Assembly: GCF_000170895.1 (NCBI RefSeq)
Contig: NZ_ABCS01000043.1
Location: 1 to 64,000, forward strand
Source: Plesiocystis pacifica SIR-1
GTDB taxonomy: Bacteria > Myxococcota_A > Polyangia > Nannocystales > Nannocystaceae
DNA: 64,000 nucleotides
Direction: 5' to 3'
Part shown: positions 46,623 through 55,434 of the stretch, piece by piece
How positions within the stretch are numbered: the first letter of the stretch is position 1
Layout of the letters: each line of letters opens with the position of its first letter
Translations under genes and position numbers: made by a program
The notes under the pieces: model-generated
The model's database searches: none
The model's input: only the letters and a program-made list of their open reading frames with translations
Told to the model about the DNA's origin: nothing

Positions 46623-47789
46623 TCAGTCTTCGGGCTCGACCGCCGCGAGCAATTTGCGGGTCAGGGTCGGGATGCCGCCCGCCGGATCGCTGCCCCGGGC
46701 GAGCCAGGCCAGGCGCAGATCGTCGCCCCGAGACCGGGTCCGCGGGGCCGGGTTGGCGCGCGCGCGCCAGGGGAGCAGGTGCCAGATGCGGTGGCTGAAC
46801 ACGTGCTTGACCCGAGGCGCGGGCGCGGGCTCGAGGCGCAGCTTCACGCCGAGGGCCTCGCCGGCCTGGCGCTCGAGAGAGGCGCGGAGATCGTCGAGCT
46901 TCGCGCCCTTGGGGGCGGGGCTCACGGGGCTGGGCGCCTCGAACACCGGCAGGCACCACAGCCCGCCGAGCAGGCCCTCGTCGGGTCGGCGCTCGATCAG
47001 CAGCTTGTCCCCGCGGCGCAGAGCGAGGGCGAGGAGGTGGTGCTCGGTGGCCTTCTTCTTGACCTTGGGCGCGGGGATCTGGTCCTGGAGCCCGCGCGCG
47101 CGGGCGCGGCAGTGCTCGCGCACGGGGCAGGTCAGGCAGGTCGGCGAGCGCGGGGTGCAGACCGTGGCGCCGAGCTCCATGAGCGCCTGGGCGAGGACGC
47201 GGGGCTCTCCGTGCTCGAGCACGCCGGCGACGAAGCGCCAGTGGGCCTCGGCCTTGGCGTCTTGCTCGGCGGGGGCCTCGATGGCGGCCAGGCGGGAGTG
47301 GACCCGGGCGACGTTGCCGTCGACGAGGGGCGCCGGCTGGTCGAAGGCGATGGAGGCGATCGCCCCGGCGGTGTAGCGGCCGATGCCGGGGATGGCCCGG
47401 AGCGCGTCGGCGGTCCCCGGCACCTCGCCGCCGAGCTCCTCGTGGACGTATTGGGCGCCCCGATGGAGCAGCTTGGCGCGGCGGTAGTAGCCCAGCCCGC
47501 TCCACGCCTCGAGCACCGCCTGCTGCTCGGCGGCGGCGAGGCTCTCGACGGTCGGGAAGCGATCGAGGAAGGGCTGCCAGTAGTTCTCGACGGTGTCGAC
47601 GCGGGTCTGCTGGAGCATGATCTCCGAGACCCAGATGGCGTAGGGGTCGCGGGTACGGCGCCAAGGGAGGTCCCGAGCGTCGCGTTTGAACCATGCGCCC
47701 AGGGCCTTGGCGACGCGGCGGACGGTCTTTTCATCGAGGCTCGCGGGCGACTCGCTCACCGGCGCAGGGTCCCAACGCGAGTCCTTCAC
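46623..47789 (-). CDS. mutY: A/G-specific adenine glycosylase
   Basis: Removes adenine mispaired with 8-oxoguanine. About 388 residues from GTG at 47789 (GTG 47759 is an alternative; the frame is open to 47948). Helix-hairpin-helix and catalytic Asp are in IPGIGRYTAGAIASIAF and PLVDGNVARV. The [4Fe-4S] motif is CX6CX2CX5C (CTPRSPTCLTCPVREHC). The C-terminal NUDIX-like domain for 8-oxoG reading follows (LLIERRPDEGLLGGLW). Divergent from murC. Confidence 0.95.
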   Translation of the reverse strand: MKDSRWDPAPVSESPASLDEKTVRRVAKALGAWFKRDARDLPWRRTRDPYAIWVSEIMLQQTRVDTVENYWQPFLDRFPTVESLAAAEQQAVLEAWSGLGYYRRAKLLHRGAQYVHEELGGEVPGTADALRAIPGIGRYTAGAIASIAFDQPAPLVDGNVARVHSRLAAIEAPAEQDAKAEAHWRFVAGVLEHGEPRVLAQALMELGATVCTPRSPTCLTCPVREHCRARARGLQDQIPAPKVKKKATEHHLLALALRRGDKLLIERRPDEGLLGGLWCLPVFEAPSPVSPAPKGAKLDDLRASLERQAGEALGVKLRLEPAPAPRVKHVFSHRIWHLLPWRARANPAPRTRSRGDDLRLAWLARGSDPAGGIPTLTRKLLAAVEPED

Positions 47790-47928
47790 TTCAAGGCCCG
47801 CGCGGACGGGAAGGCCCGCGCCGACGCGGGAATGTCGGGGCCGAGGGAGGCGTGTTCGGTGCGTGCGTCCCTTGCCCTTGCCGTTCACCCCCACCCGTGT
47901 AGAGTCGGTGCCCCTCGCTCTTGCTCGC

Positions 47929-49344
47929 ATGTTCCGCAAACGAGACACTCACATTCACTTCGTCGGCATCGGCGGCATCGGCATGAGCGGCATCGCCGAG
48001 GTGCTGGTCAACCTCGGCTATCAGGTCACGGGGACGGACCTGGCCGACACGGAGATCACCCGACGCCTGACCCGGCTGGGCGCGACGGTCCACCGCGGCC
48101 ACGGGGCGGAGCGCCTCGGCGACGCGGACGTGGTCGTCATCTCGAGCGCGATCAAGCCCGACAACGCCGAGGTCGTGGCCGCGCGCCAGCGCAAGATCCC
48201 GGTCATCCCCCGGGCCGAGATGCTCGGCGAGCTCATGCGCCTGCAGCAGGGCCTGCTCGTCGCGGGCTCCCACGGCAAGACGACCACGACCAGCATGGTC
48301 GCCGCGGTGCTCCACGGCGCGGGCCTGGACCCCACGGTGGTGATCGGCGGCAAGGTCAACAGCTTCGACTCCAACGCCCGCCTGGGCGCGGGCGAGATCT
48401 TCGTGGCCGAGGCCGACGAGAGCGACGGCAGCTTCCTCGTGCTCCCGCCGACCCACGCGATCATCACCAACATCGACGCCGAGCACCTCGACCACTACGG
48501 CTCCCTCGAGGCCCTGCTCGACGCCTTCGTCGGCTTCGCCAACCGCGTTCCTTTTTATGGCATGGCGGCGATCTGCGTCGACGACCCCAACGTCCGCGCC
48601 GTGCTCCCGCGGCTGACCAAGCGCACGGTCAGCTACGGCATCGTCAGCGAGGACGCCGACTATCGGGCCTCGGAGATCGAGCTCGTCGGCGGGCGCAGCC
48701 ACTTTCGGGTCACCGCCCACGGCGAGGACAGGGGCCGCTTCGAGCTGGCCATGCCTGGGCGTCACAACGTGCTCAACGCCCTGGCGACCATCGCCCTGTG
48801 CGACGAGCAGGGCGTGTCCACGGAGGTCACCCGCAAGGCCCTGCGCGAGTTCCAGGGGGTCCAGCGTCGCTTCACCGTCCGCGGCGACGTCGACGGGGTC
48901 GTGGTCGTGGACGACTACGGCCACCACCCCACGGAGCTGCGCGCGACCTTGGCCGCGGCCCGCGACGCCGCGCCCACGCGGCGCCTGGTCGCGACCTTCC
49001 AGCCTCACCGCTACACCCGCCTGCGCAACCACTACGAGGACTTCGCCGCCTCCCTCGACGCCGCCGACCTGGTCGTGCTCACGCCGGTCTATGCCGCGGG
49101 CGAGCAGCCCATCGAGGGCTACTCGGCCGAGGGTCTGGGTTCGCTGCTGCGCGCCCGCAAGCCCGAGCGCCCCGTCGTGCTCGTCGGGCCCCAGAGCCTC
49201 GGCCGGGCCGAGGTCGTCGAGGTGACCACCCGGCGCTTGCACGAGCTGTGCGCGAGCGGGGACATCGTCCTGACCCTGGGCGCGGGCACCATCACCCAAG
49301 TCAGCCACCGCCTCGTCGAGGCCCTCGAGCGCAGCGTCGGCTGA
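47929..49344 (+). CDS. murC: UDP-N-acetylmuramate-L-alanine ligase
   Basis: 471 residues from the ATG at 47929. Adds L-Ala to UDP-MurNAc in the cytoplasm. Motifs: HFVGIGGIGMSGIAEVL, ATP P-loop GSHGKTTTTSM, EADESDGSFL, and HPTELRATL, FQPHRYTRL. Stop overlaps murB start (TGATG). The usual dcw neighbours ftsW, murG, ddl and ftsQ are not seen next to this pair in the window. Confidence 0.97.
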   Translation: MFRKRDTHIHFVGIGGIGMSGIAEVLVNLGYQVTGTDLADTEITRRLTRLGATVHRGHGAERLGDADVVVISSAIKPDNAEVVAARQRKIPVIPRAEMLGELMRLQQGLLVAGSHGKTTTTSMVAAVLHGAGLDPTVVIGGKVNSFDSNARLGAGEIFVAEADESDGSFLVLPPTHAIITNIDAEHLDHYGSLEALLDAFVGFANRVPFYGMAAICVDDPNVRAVLPRLTKRTVSYGIVSEDADYRASEIELVGGRSHFRVTAHGEDRGRFELAMPGRHNVLNALATIALCDEQGVSTEVTRKALREFQGVQRRFTVRGDVDGVVVVDDYGHHPTELRATLAAARDAAPTRRLVATFQPHRYTRLRNHYEDFAASLDAADLVVLTPVYAAGEQPIEGYSAEGLGSLLRARKPERPVVLVGPQSLGRAEVVEVTTRRLHELCASGDIVLTLGAGTITQVSHRLVEALERSVG

Positions 49345-50321
49345 TGGGCGCCGAGGCGACAGCTGCGGGGAGTCGCGGGGCGGGGCTCGTCGAGCGCCTG
49401 CGCCTGAGCGACCCCGCCCTGGCCGAGGTCCTCGAGCTGCGCCTCGACGAGCCCATGGCCAAGCACACGACCTTGCGCCTGGGCGGCCCCGCCGACCTGT
49501 GGGCCGTGCCCCGGACCATCGAGGCCCTCGCCGAGCTGCTGCGTCGCTGTCGCGCACAGGGGGTGCCCACGCACTTCATCGGCAGCGGGACCAACCTGCT
49601 CGTGCGCGACGGGGGCCTGCGCGGCGTGGCCATCAACCTGCGCCGCATCAACCAGGTGTGGCGGCCCGAGCCCGAGGCCCGGCCGACCTGGGTCGAGGTC
49701 GAGGCCGGGGCGTCCACGGGGCGTCTGTTGTCCCTGGCCACCAAGTGGGCGCTCGGCGGCGTGGAGTTCCTCGGGGGCGTGCCCGGGAGCGTCGGCGGCG
49801 GGCTGATCATGAACGCGGGCACCTACCTCGGCGAGTTCACCGACGTCGTCAAAGAGGTCCGCAGCCTCGACCTGGGCGGCGAGACCCTCGTCCGCGCCCA
49901 CGCCGAGTGCGGCTTTCGCTATCGAGACTCGGACCTCCCGCGCGACGAGATCGTGGTCGGGGCGACCCTCGAGCTGCGCCCGCGCCCGCGGGAAGAGATC
50001 GACGCAGAGGTTGCGGCCTTGCGCAAGCGCCGGGACGAGCGGGAGCCCAAGGGCGTGCCCAATAACGGCAGCACCTTCAAGAACCCAACCGGGGACTACG
50101 CCGGCCGACTCATCGAGGTCGCGGGGCTCAAGGGAACGCGCCGCGGAGGGGCCCTGGTCTCGCCCAAGCACGCGAATTGGCTGGTGGTCGATCGCAGCGT
50201 CGAGCCGCGCTGCACCAGCGCCGACCTGCTCGCGCTCATCGACTTCGTCCGCGCGGAGGTCGAGCGCGTGCACGGCGTGACGCTGCAGACCGAGGTCAAG
50301 ATCATTGGTGAGGCGCCCTGA
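49344..50321 (+). CDS. murB: UDP-N-acetylenolpyruvoylglucosamine reductase
   Basis: 325 residues. FAD/NADPH enzyme that makes UDP-MurNAc. Motifs: HTTLRLGGPADLW, IGSGTNLLVRDGG, GVPGSVGGGLIMNAGTY, the Tyr/Ser block GFRYRDSDLP and the end PNNGSTFKNP, AGLKG, SPKHANWLVV, the type II (Bacillus-like) pattern. Translationally coupled to murC. Confidence 0.97.
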   Translation: MGAEATAAGSRGAGLVERLRLSDPALAEVLELRLDEPMAKHTTLRLGGPADLWAVPRTIEALAELLRRCRAQGVPTHFIGSGTNLLVRDGGLRGVAINLRRINQVWRPEPEARPTWVEVEAGASTGRLLSLATKWALGGVEFLGGVPGSVGGGLIMNAGTYLGEFTDVVKEVRSLDLGGETLVRAHAECGFRYRDSDLPRDEIVVGATLELRPRPREEIDAEVAALRKRRDEREPKGVPNNGSTFKNPTGDYAGRLIEVAGLKGTRRGGALVSPKHANWLVVDRSVEPRCTSADLLALIDFVRAEVERVHGVTLQTEVKIIGEAP

Positions 50322-50338
50322 GCGGGTACCATCGAGGC

Positions 50339-51253
50339 ATGAGCAAGGCTGCGATGGTCCTGGTGTCGGCGCTGGTCATGGCTTGGCCTGCGCGGGCCTT
50401 CGCGGGGCCTCCGACGCAGCCGGAGGCTGATGGCTCCGAGGCCGAGCAAGGTGAGCAAGGTGAGCAGCCCGGGCAGGCGGAGACCCCCGAGCCGCCCGCG
50501 CCCGTGTTTGTCCCGGACCCCTCCCAGCCTACCGAGGCCACCGAGCCCGCGGAGTCTGGCCCGGTCGAGGGCGCGCGCGAGCCCGTTCGTTGGGACGTCC
50601 CGCCGCCCGAGTCGAGCGAGACGGAGCCCTCGCCGAGCTTCGCACCCGCGGTCGAGATCGACCACGGCCTCGCGCCCGATGACGGCCGGTCCATGTTGGT
50701 GCTCGGCGGCGTGGGCATCGGGCTCACCGCGGCCGGGGCGACCTTCGCCTCCATCGTCGGCGCCCGCCGACGCCTGCCCGCGTCGTGGCTCGTCCCCGGC
50801 ATCGCGGTGTCCAGCGCGGGCATGCTCGCGTTCTCGGGCGGGGCCCTCTACCTCGGGGTCAAGCGCTCGGGGGCGCACCGGCGCTGGCTCGTCGCGCGCG
50901 GCCTCGAGGGGCGGCCCCAGGGAGGCGGCCTGGCCGTGGGCGGGAGCTTCTTCTTGCTCGGCGCCATCGGCTTCGTCACCGCCGGGTCCGTGGCCCTGAG
51001 CTTCGGCGACACGGCCCTGGGCGCGACGGAGCTCGGCCTGGGCATCGCCATGGCCGCGGCCGTGCCCACGGCCTTCGTATTCTCCGTTCGCTTTCGTCGC
51101 AGCTACGCCGCCACGGGCGGGTGGGCGCCCAAGGCCGTCCCGCCCCTGCCGACCCCGCCGGTGGCGCGCCGGCCCCAGCTCCAGCCCGTCATCCAGCCCT
51201 ACCCCATGGTGCTCCAGGGCGGAGGTGGCGTGGGCTTGAGCGGCCGTTTCTAA
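50339..51253 (+). CDS. Membrane protein of a three-member GRF-ending family, copy 1
   Basis: 304 residues from the ATG at 50339. Signal peptide ending ARAFAG, then an acidic Pro/Glu linker to about residue 100. Four hydrophobic segments follow (near 115-140, 150-175, 195-220 and 220-240), then a Pro-rich end and the C-terminus GLSGRF. The same layout and tail occur at 51578 and 52393. No family recognised. It starts 17 bp after murB, so it may belong to that operon. Confidence 0.72.
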   Translation: MSKAAMVLVSALVMAWPARAFAGPPTQPEADGSEAEQGEQGEQPGQAETPEPPAPVFVPDPSQPTEATEPAESGPVEGAREPVRWDVPPPESSETEPSPSFAPAVEIDHGLAPDDGRSMLVLGGVGIGLTAAGATFASIVGARRRLPASWLVPGIAVSSAGMLAFSGGALYLGVKRSGAHRRWLVARGLEGRPQGGGLAVGGSFFLLGAIGFVTAGSVALSFGDTALGATELGLGIAMAAAVPTAFVFSVRFRRSYAATGGWAPKAVPPLPTPPVARRPQLQPVIQPYPMVLQGGGGVGLSGRF

Positions 51254-51314
51254 CGGCTGCGTCGGCGCACAGCGCCCGGTGGATTCGCCCGAGCGCCCGT
51301 GCGATGCTCCTCCC

Positions 51315-51560
51315 GTGAGCGCTGAAGCGATCGCCAAGCAGATCCACGACTCGGTCCTCGACAAGATCCCCGACGCCAAGGTCGAGGTCGAGATCGGCAG
51401 CCCCGGGCACTACTCCATCGCGGTGACCTCGACGGTGTTCGAGGGCAAGTCCCTGGTCGCCAAGCAGCGCCTGGTCTACTCGGCCATCTCCCACCTCATG
51501 GGGGGCGACGACGCGCCCTTGCACGCCGTCGATCGTCTGCTCACCAACGTCCCGGAGTAG
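51315..51560 (+). CDS. BolA-family protein
   Basis: 81 residues, GTG start at 51315 (a 93-residue reading from 51279 is possible). Pattern EAIAKQIHDSVLDKI, PGHYSIAVTSTVFEGKSLVAKQRLVYSAI and HAVDRLLTNV matches the BolA/YrbA fold. Family members bind iron-sulfur glutaredoxins or DNA and affect morphology under stress. It is convergent with the membrane protein at 51578. Confidence 0.82.
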   Translation: MSAEAIAKQIHDSVLDKIPDAKVEVEIGSPGHYSIAVTSTVFEGKSLVAKQRLVYSAISHLMGGDDAPLHAVDRLLTNVPE

Positions 51561-51577
51561 TTCCGGAGTAGTCGCCG

Positions 51578-52384
51578 TCAAAAGCGGCCGGACAGGCCCG
51601 CCTGGCTCAGGAAGCCGCCGCCGCGCAGGGGGGCGACGCCAAAGGACGGCCGCAGCTGAACCGCCGCTTGGCCGCTTCGATCGAGCTCCCAGGCCCGGAA
51701 GGCGCGGGCGCGGGCGTTGCCGTACACGACCAGGGTGATGCCCGAGGCGATGCCCGCCAGGCTCATGGCGAGGACGACCTCGGGGTAGGGCGGATCCGCC
51801 GGATCGGGGTTGGCGAGGGCGACGCTGGCGAAGATGAGGCCCGCGCTGCCGCCGACGATGGCCGTGGTCCCCGCGGCGCGCATGCCCACGCCGCGCGTTG
51901 GCGGGCTCGAGCCGTGCTCGCGCAGCCACGCTCCGTAGTACTTTCGCTGCCTGAGCCCGACGCCGAGGGTGACGCCGCCAGCGAGGCTCACGAGGCTCGA
52001 CACGCTCGCGCCGGCGATCCACAGGCCCGGATCGTTGGTCGTGTAGAGCAGCCCCATGGAGGTGCCGAACACGACGAGGCCCGCGCCGAGGAGCAGGGCG
52101 CCCGAGGCCACGCGGCCGCGGCCGTCGCGGGGAAGCTCGGGCGTGGCGGCGTCGAAGCCCCCGATGAACTCGGCCTCGGCCGGCGCGTCCGCGTAGGTGG
52201 GCAGCCCGGCGCTCTCGCCCGCGTCGCCGTCGCCTGGCTCGGAGGGGGTGGTCTCGCTGGGCTCGGCGTCCCAGCGCTGCAGGCCGCCCTCGCTCGGCTC
52301 GGGAGCTGCCCGCGCGCCCGGGGGAGCGGCCAGGATCATCGCCACCCCGAGGACTACCGCGGTGAGGGTCGAAGGCGCGTCCAT
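51578..52384 (-). CDS. Membrane protein of the GRF-ending family, copy 2
   Basis: 268 residues from the ATG at 52384. Signal peptide ending ARAAP, acidic linker to about 85, then four hydrophobic segments, a basic short loop (RQRKYYGAWL), and the end AGLSGRF. Shares order and spacing with copies at 50339 and 52393. It is 8 bp downstream of copy 3 on the minus strand, so the two are co-transcribed. Confidence 0.75.
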   Translation of the reverse strand: MDAPSTLTAVVLGVAMILAAPPGARAAPEPSEGGLQRWDAEPSETTPSEPGDGDAGESAGLPTYADAPAEAEFIGGFDAATPELPRDGRGRVASGALLLGAGLVVFGTSMGLLYTTNDPGLWIAGASVSSLVSLAGGVTLGVGLRQRKYYGAWLREHGSSPPTRGVGMRAAGTTAIVGGSAGLIFASVALANPDPADPPYPEVVLAMSLAGIASGITLVVYGNARARAFRAWELDRSGQAAVQLRPSFGVAPLRGGGFLSQAGLSGRF

Positions 52385-52392
52385 GGCAACCC

Positions 52393-53400
52393 TCAGAAGC
52401 GACCGGCGACGCCGAAGCTCAGGCCCTCGCGGCTGGCGGAGGCCGTCGGTACGACCTGAAAGCGAGCGGGGTCGAGGCCGCGGCGCCACTCGTCGTACTT
52501 GTTCTTGCGCTTGTCGGCGAGGATCAGCAGGGTCACGCCGGTGGTCAGGGAGGCGAGGCCGAGGCCGAGGGCGACGGGGGGCAGGGGCGAGGGCTCGCAC
52601 ACGTCGAAGGCGTGGTAGCACTGCAAGCCCTGCATGATCCCGCCCCATAGCGTCGCCGTGCCGCCGAGGGCCGTCGCCGTGATCCCGCCCGCGAGCATGC
52701 CCGTGCCGCGCTTGCGGGAGGGCTCGTAGAGGTCGGGGTTGGCCTCGCCCCAGGCCTTGAATTTCTTGTTTCGCTTGAGGCCGCTGGCCAACATGATCGC
52801 GCTCGCGCCGAGCATCAGCGAGCCGAGCACGCCCGTGCCTGCGACGACCTCGGTGTCCCACTCCTGAGCGACGCCGAAGCCCGTGGCCGTGAACGACATC
52901 GCGCTGGTCCCCAGCAAGACGCCCGAGAGCACGAACAGGCCGGCGCCCGTGCCCGGGAGTGTGGGCAGCGATTCACCGTCGGCGGGCGGAGCCGGGGCGA
53001 CGGCCGCCTCGTAGCTGGGCAGGCCCGACTCGGGGGCGGGGGCCGACGCGGGGTTGGGAGCGGGGGCGGCGTCCGAGCTTGGCGCGGGCTCCTCCGGGGT
53101 CGTCTCGGCCGCCGACGCGGGCTCGGTGGCTTTTGGCGTGGGCGTGGGCTCGGCGTCCTCTGTCTTGGGCGCGGGCGTCTCCACCTCCGTCTCCGTCTCC
53201 GCTTCTTCGGGGGTGGGGGCGGGCTCGGCGGCCTGCTCGCCTGGGGCATCTTGGCGGCTCTTTGGGACCTGCACCGCTGGCCCCTCCGCGCGCGCCTGGC
53301 TGGGCAGGGCGAGGGGGCCCCCGAGGCCCAGAGCCGCCGCCACGGCGACTCCGATGCTTCGGTCCAAAATACGCGGCGAGGGTCGACGGGGGGAGACCAT
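52393..53400 (-). CDS. Membrane protein of the GRF-ending family, copy 3
   Basis: 335 residues from the ATG at 53400. Signal peptide ending SQARAE, a long Pro/Thr/Glu linker (about 40-150), then four hydrophobic segments, the basic loop KRNKKFKAWG and a C-terminus of FGVAGRF. It is the longest of the three, with the loop CYHAFDVCEP carrying two Cys. Confidence 0.75.
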   Translation of the reverse strand: MVSPRRPSPRILDRSIGVAVAAALGLGGPLALPSQARAEGPAVQVPKSRQDAPGEQAAEPAPTPEEAETETEVETPAPKTEDAEPTPTPKATEPASAAETTPEEPAPSSDAAPAPNPASAPAPESGLPSYEAAVAPAPPADGESLPTLPGTGAGLFVLSGVLLGTSAMSFTATGFGVAQEWDTEVVAGTGVLGSLMLGASAIMLASGLKRNKKFKAWGEANPDLYEPSRKRGTGMLAGGITATALGGTATLWGGIMQGLQCYHAFDVCEPSPLPPVALGLGLASLTTGVTLLILADKRKNKYDEWRRGLDPARFQVVPTASASREGLSFGVAGRF

Positions 53401-53432
53401 CGCGGAGCTTGTCTCCAAGTTGGCTGGACGGT

Positions 53433-54698
53433 TCACTCGGCCGCCGAAGGATCGGGAGCCTCGGAGGCGATCGCTGGCGCGCTGAGCCAACCCACGGCCA
53501 GGGGCAGCAGGGAGAGGAGGGCGAAGCCCGCGGCCGCGCCGACGGCGGCCATCGCCGTCGGGCCCCAGCTCAGCATCGGGACCAAGATGGCGGCGGCCAT
53601 GGCCGGGAGCAGGAGCAGCCGCGTGGCCTCGAGCCAGGCGAAGCTAGGCCGGTTCTCGAAGCCCACGCCGATCGCCACGGCCGAGGCCGTGATCCACACG
53701 CTGAGCATGATGTTCGCCGCCAGGTCGAGGTGCTCGCCGCCGAACAGCAAGCCCACGGTGACCACGAGCATGCCCAGGTACTGGGCGAACAGGTAGGCCT
53801 TGCGGGCCGGGCTGGTGTCGGCGTCGAACAGCGCGCGACCGCGGACCTCGGGCGGGTTGGGCTCGGGCTGCTCCGGGCGCCAGCCGGGGTGGGCGAAGAA
53901 CAGCCACAGCTTGTCGCGGGTCCGGTCCATGGTCCTGGCCTGGCGCACGAGCTGGGCCCAGTAGTCGAAGTTGGCCCACAGCGGGTTCCAGCGCGCGAGC
54001 GGCTTGGTCGTGCCGTAGGTCGGCTCCTCCTCTTCAGCCAGGAAGGTCCCGAACATCCGGTCCCAGATGATCAGCACGCCGGCGTAGTTGCGGTCGAGGT
54101 ACTTGGGATCGGCGCCGTGGTGGACGCGGTGGTGCGAGGGCGTGTTGAACACCCACCCGAAGGGCCCCATGCGCTTGATCAGCCGGGTGTGGATCCAAAA
54201 CTGATAGATGAGGTTGATCTCCTTGGACAGCACGTAGAGCGCCGGGGGCACGCCGACGAGGGCCAGGGGCAGGTAGACGAAGAAGCTGAACATCCCCTGG
54301 ATGGCCGACTGCCGCAGGGCCACGGCGAGGTTGTACTCCTCGCTCTGGTGGTGGACGACGTGGGCCGCCCACAGGAAGTTGACCTCGTGGGACCAGCGGT
54401 GGAACCAGTAGTAGGCGAAGTCGACCCCGAGCAGCGCGAGCACCCAGGTGTACCAGCGGTCCGCGCCCAGCTCGGGCAGCCCGAGGGTCTCGCGGCCGAA
54501 GGCGAAGCACAGCAGGTAGGCCCCGAAGGTGATGACCTTGGTGAAGATGCCGCGGAGCTGGCTGATGGTCCCGCAGTTGAGATCGTCGATGCTGTCGTTG
54601 AGCCGGTAAACCCTGCGCTTCATCAACCGCGACGCGAGCAGCTCGACCCCGATCAAGAGGAAGAAGAAGGGGATCGCGAGGCTGACCAGGCTGACCAT
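53433..54698 (-). CDS. Alkylglycerol-monooxygenase-like sterol desaturase family protein
   Basis: 421 residues, integral membrane protein with about seven hydrophobic segments. The histidine cluster is complete: HRWSH, HVVHHQSEEYN and HHRVHHG, plus NLAVALRQS. The order HR-x-SHE-x-N, WA-x-H-x-VHHxSEEYN and LRQS is the pattern of alkylglycerol monooxygenase (TMEM195) rather than of plant C4 desaturases. Such enzymes cleave ether lipids with tetrahydrobiopterin in animals. A 100-residue C-terminal extension with further membrane segments is unusual. Start ATG at 54698. Confidence 0.88.
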   Translation of the reverse strand: MVSLVSLAIPFFFLLIGVELLASRLMKRRVYRLNDSIDDLNCGTISQLRGIFTKVITFGAYLLCFAFGRETLGLPELGADRWYTWVLALLGVDFAYYWFHRWSHEVNFLWAAHVVHHQSEEYNLAVALRQSAIQGMFSFFVYLPLALVGVPPALYVLSKEINLIYQFWIHTRLIKRMGPFGWVFNTPSHHRVHHGADPKYLDRNYAGVLIIWDRMFGTFLAEEEEPTYGTTKPLARWNPLWANFDYWAQLVRQARTMDRTRDKLWLFFAHPGWRPEQPEPNPPEVRGRALFDADTSPARKAYLFAQYLGMLVVTVGLLFGGEHLDLAANIMLSVWITASAVAIGVGFENRPSFAWLEATRLLLLPAMAAAILVPMLSWGPTAMAAVGAAAGFALLSLLPLAVGWLSAPAIASEAPDPSAAE

Positions 54699-54832
54699 GA
54701 CGGGCGCGGGCGCTCAGTTTATCGCCTCTGGGCTCGGAGCGGTCGGCGCCAATTGGGAGCAGCATCGCGCCGAACTTGCGCCTGGGTGAATTGTCGTCGA
54801 AATGCGCCGACGAATTCGGCTAGAAGAGGACC

Positions 54833-55270
54833 ATGCGACTCGCACCGATTCGAACCCTCGCCCTCGCGCTCCCCCTGGTCTTCGCCCTCGCAGCCTGTGA
54901 CAGCGGCGAGCAGGAGGCCCCCGCGGCCGACAAGGCGGACGGGGCGAAGGAGGACGCCAAGAAGAGCGGCGACGCGGAGGTCTCGGCCAAGGCCGACGGC
55001 GCCGAGGCCAAGGTCGACGGCGACACCGTCGAGGCCAAGGACGACGCGGGCAACGAGGTCAAGACGGGCCCCGAGGGCACCGTCGCCAAGGGGGCCGACG
55101 GCGCCGAGGTCAAGACCGACGGCAAGGGCAACGTCGAGGCCAAGGACGGCGAGGGCAACGTGGTCAAGACCGACGCCGAGGGCAACACCGAGGTCAAGGC
55201 CGCCGACGGCACCTCGGTCAAGGTCGGCAAGGACGGCAAGGTCGACATCGCCGGCGTCCCCGGCATGTGA
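54833..55270 (+). CDS. Small acidic lipoprotein with DGxGNV repeats
   Basis: 145 residues, ATG at 54833 with AGAGGA five bases upstream. Lipobox ALAAC (Cys22). After an Ala/Lys/Asp stretch, six or so repeats of a DGxGN-V-x-x-K-T/D-x-E-G-N motif run to the end, a pattern that suggests a small beta-helix or hairpin array. No named family. Confidence 0.78.
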   Translation: MRLAPIRTLALALPLVFALAACDSGEQEAPAADKADGAKEDAKKSGDAEVSAKADGAEAKVDGDTVEAKDDAGNEVKTGPEGTVAKGADGAEVKTDGKGNVEAKDGEGNVVKTDAEGNTEVKAADGTSVKVGKDGKVDIAGVPGM

Positions 55271-55434
55271 AGCCTTTCACCCGCTTTCCCAATTGCACAC
55301 AGATGCCCTCTCATAGGCACGAACTACATTGCCCACCAAGCCAAAGCGGAGGAGCGGACAGCGACGAAGCGCCCCGGTCCCAAACGGCTGTGGGGGCAAG
55401 GTAGAACTCGGACTTCGATCAACACAAGCGTGGC

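Noticed and set aside
43294..47694. A very long open frame on the minus strand through the transpeptidase and H1-like genes
   Set aside because: It is antisense to clear genes and made of low-complexity Gly/Leu/Arg sequence, as expected from high third-position GC.
46779..50321. A long plus-strand open frame covering mutY, murC and murB
   Set aside because: Only its last 325 residues (murB) have family motifs; the rest is antisense of mutY or off-frame of murC.
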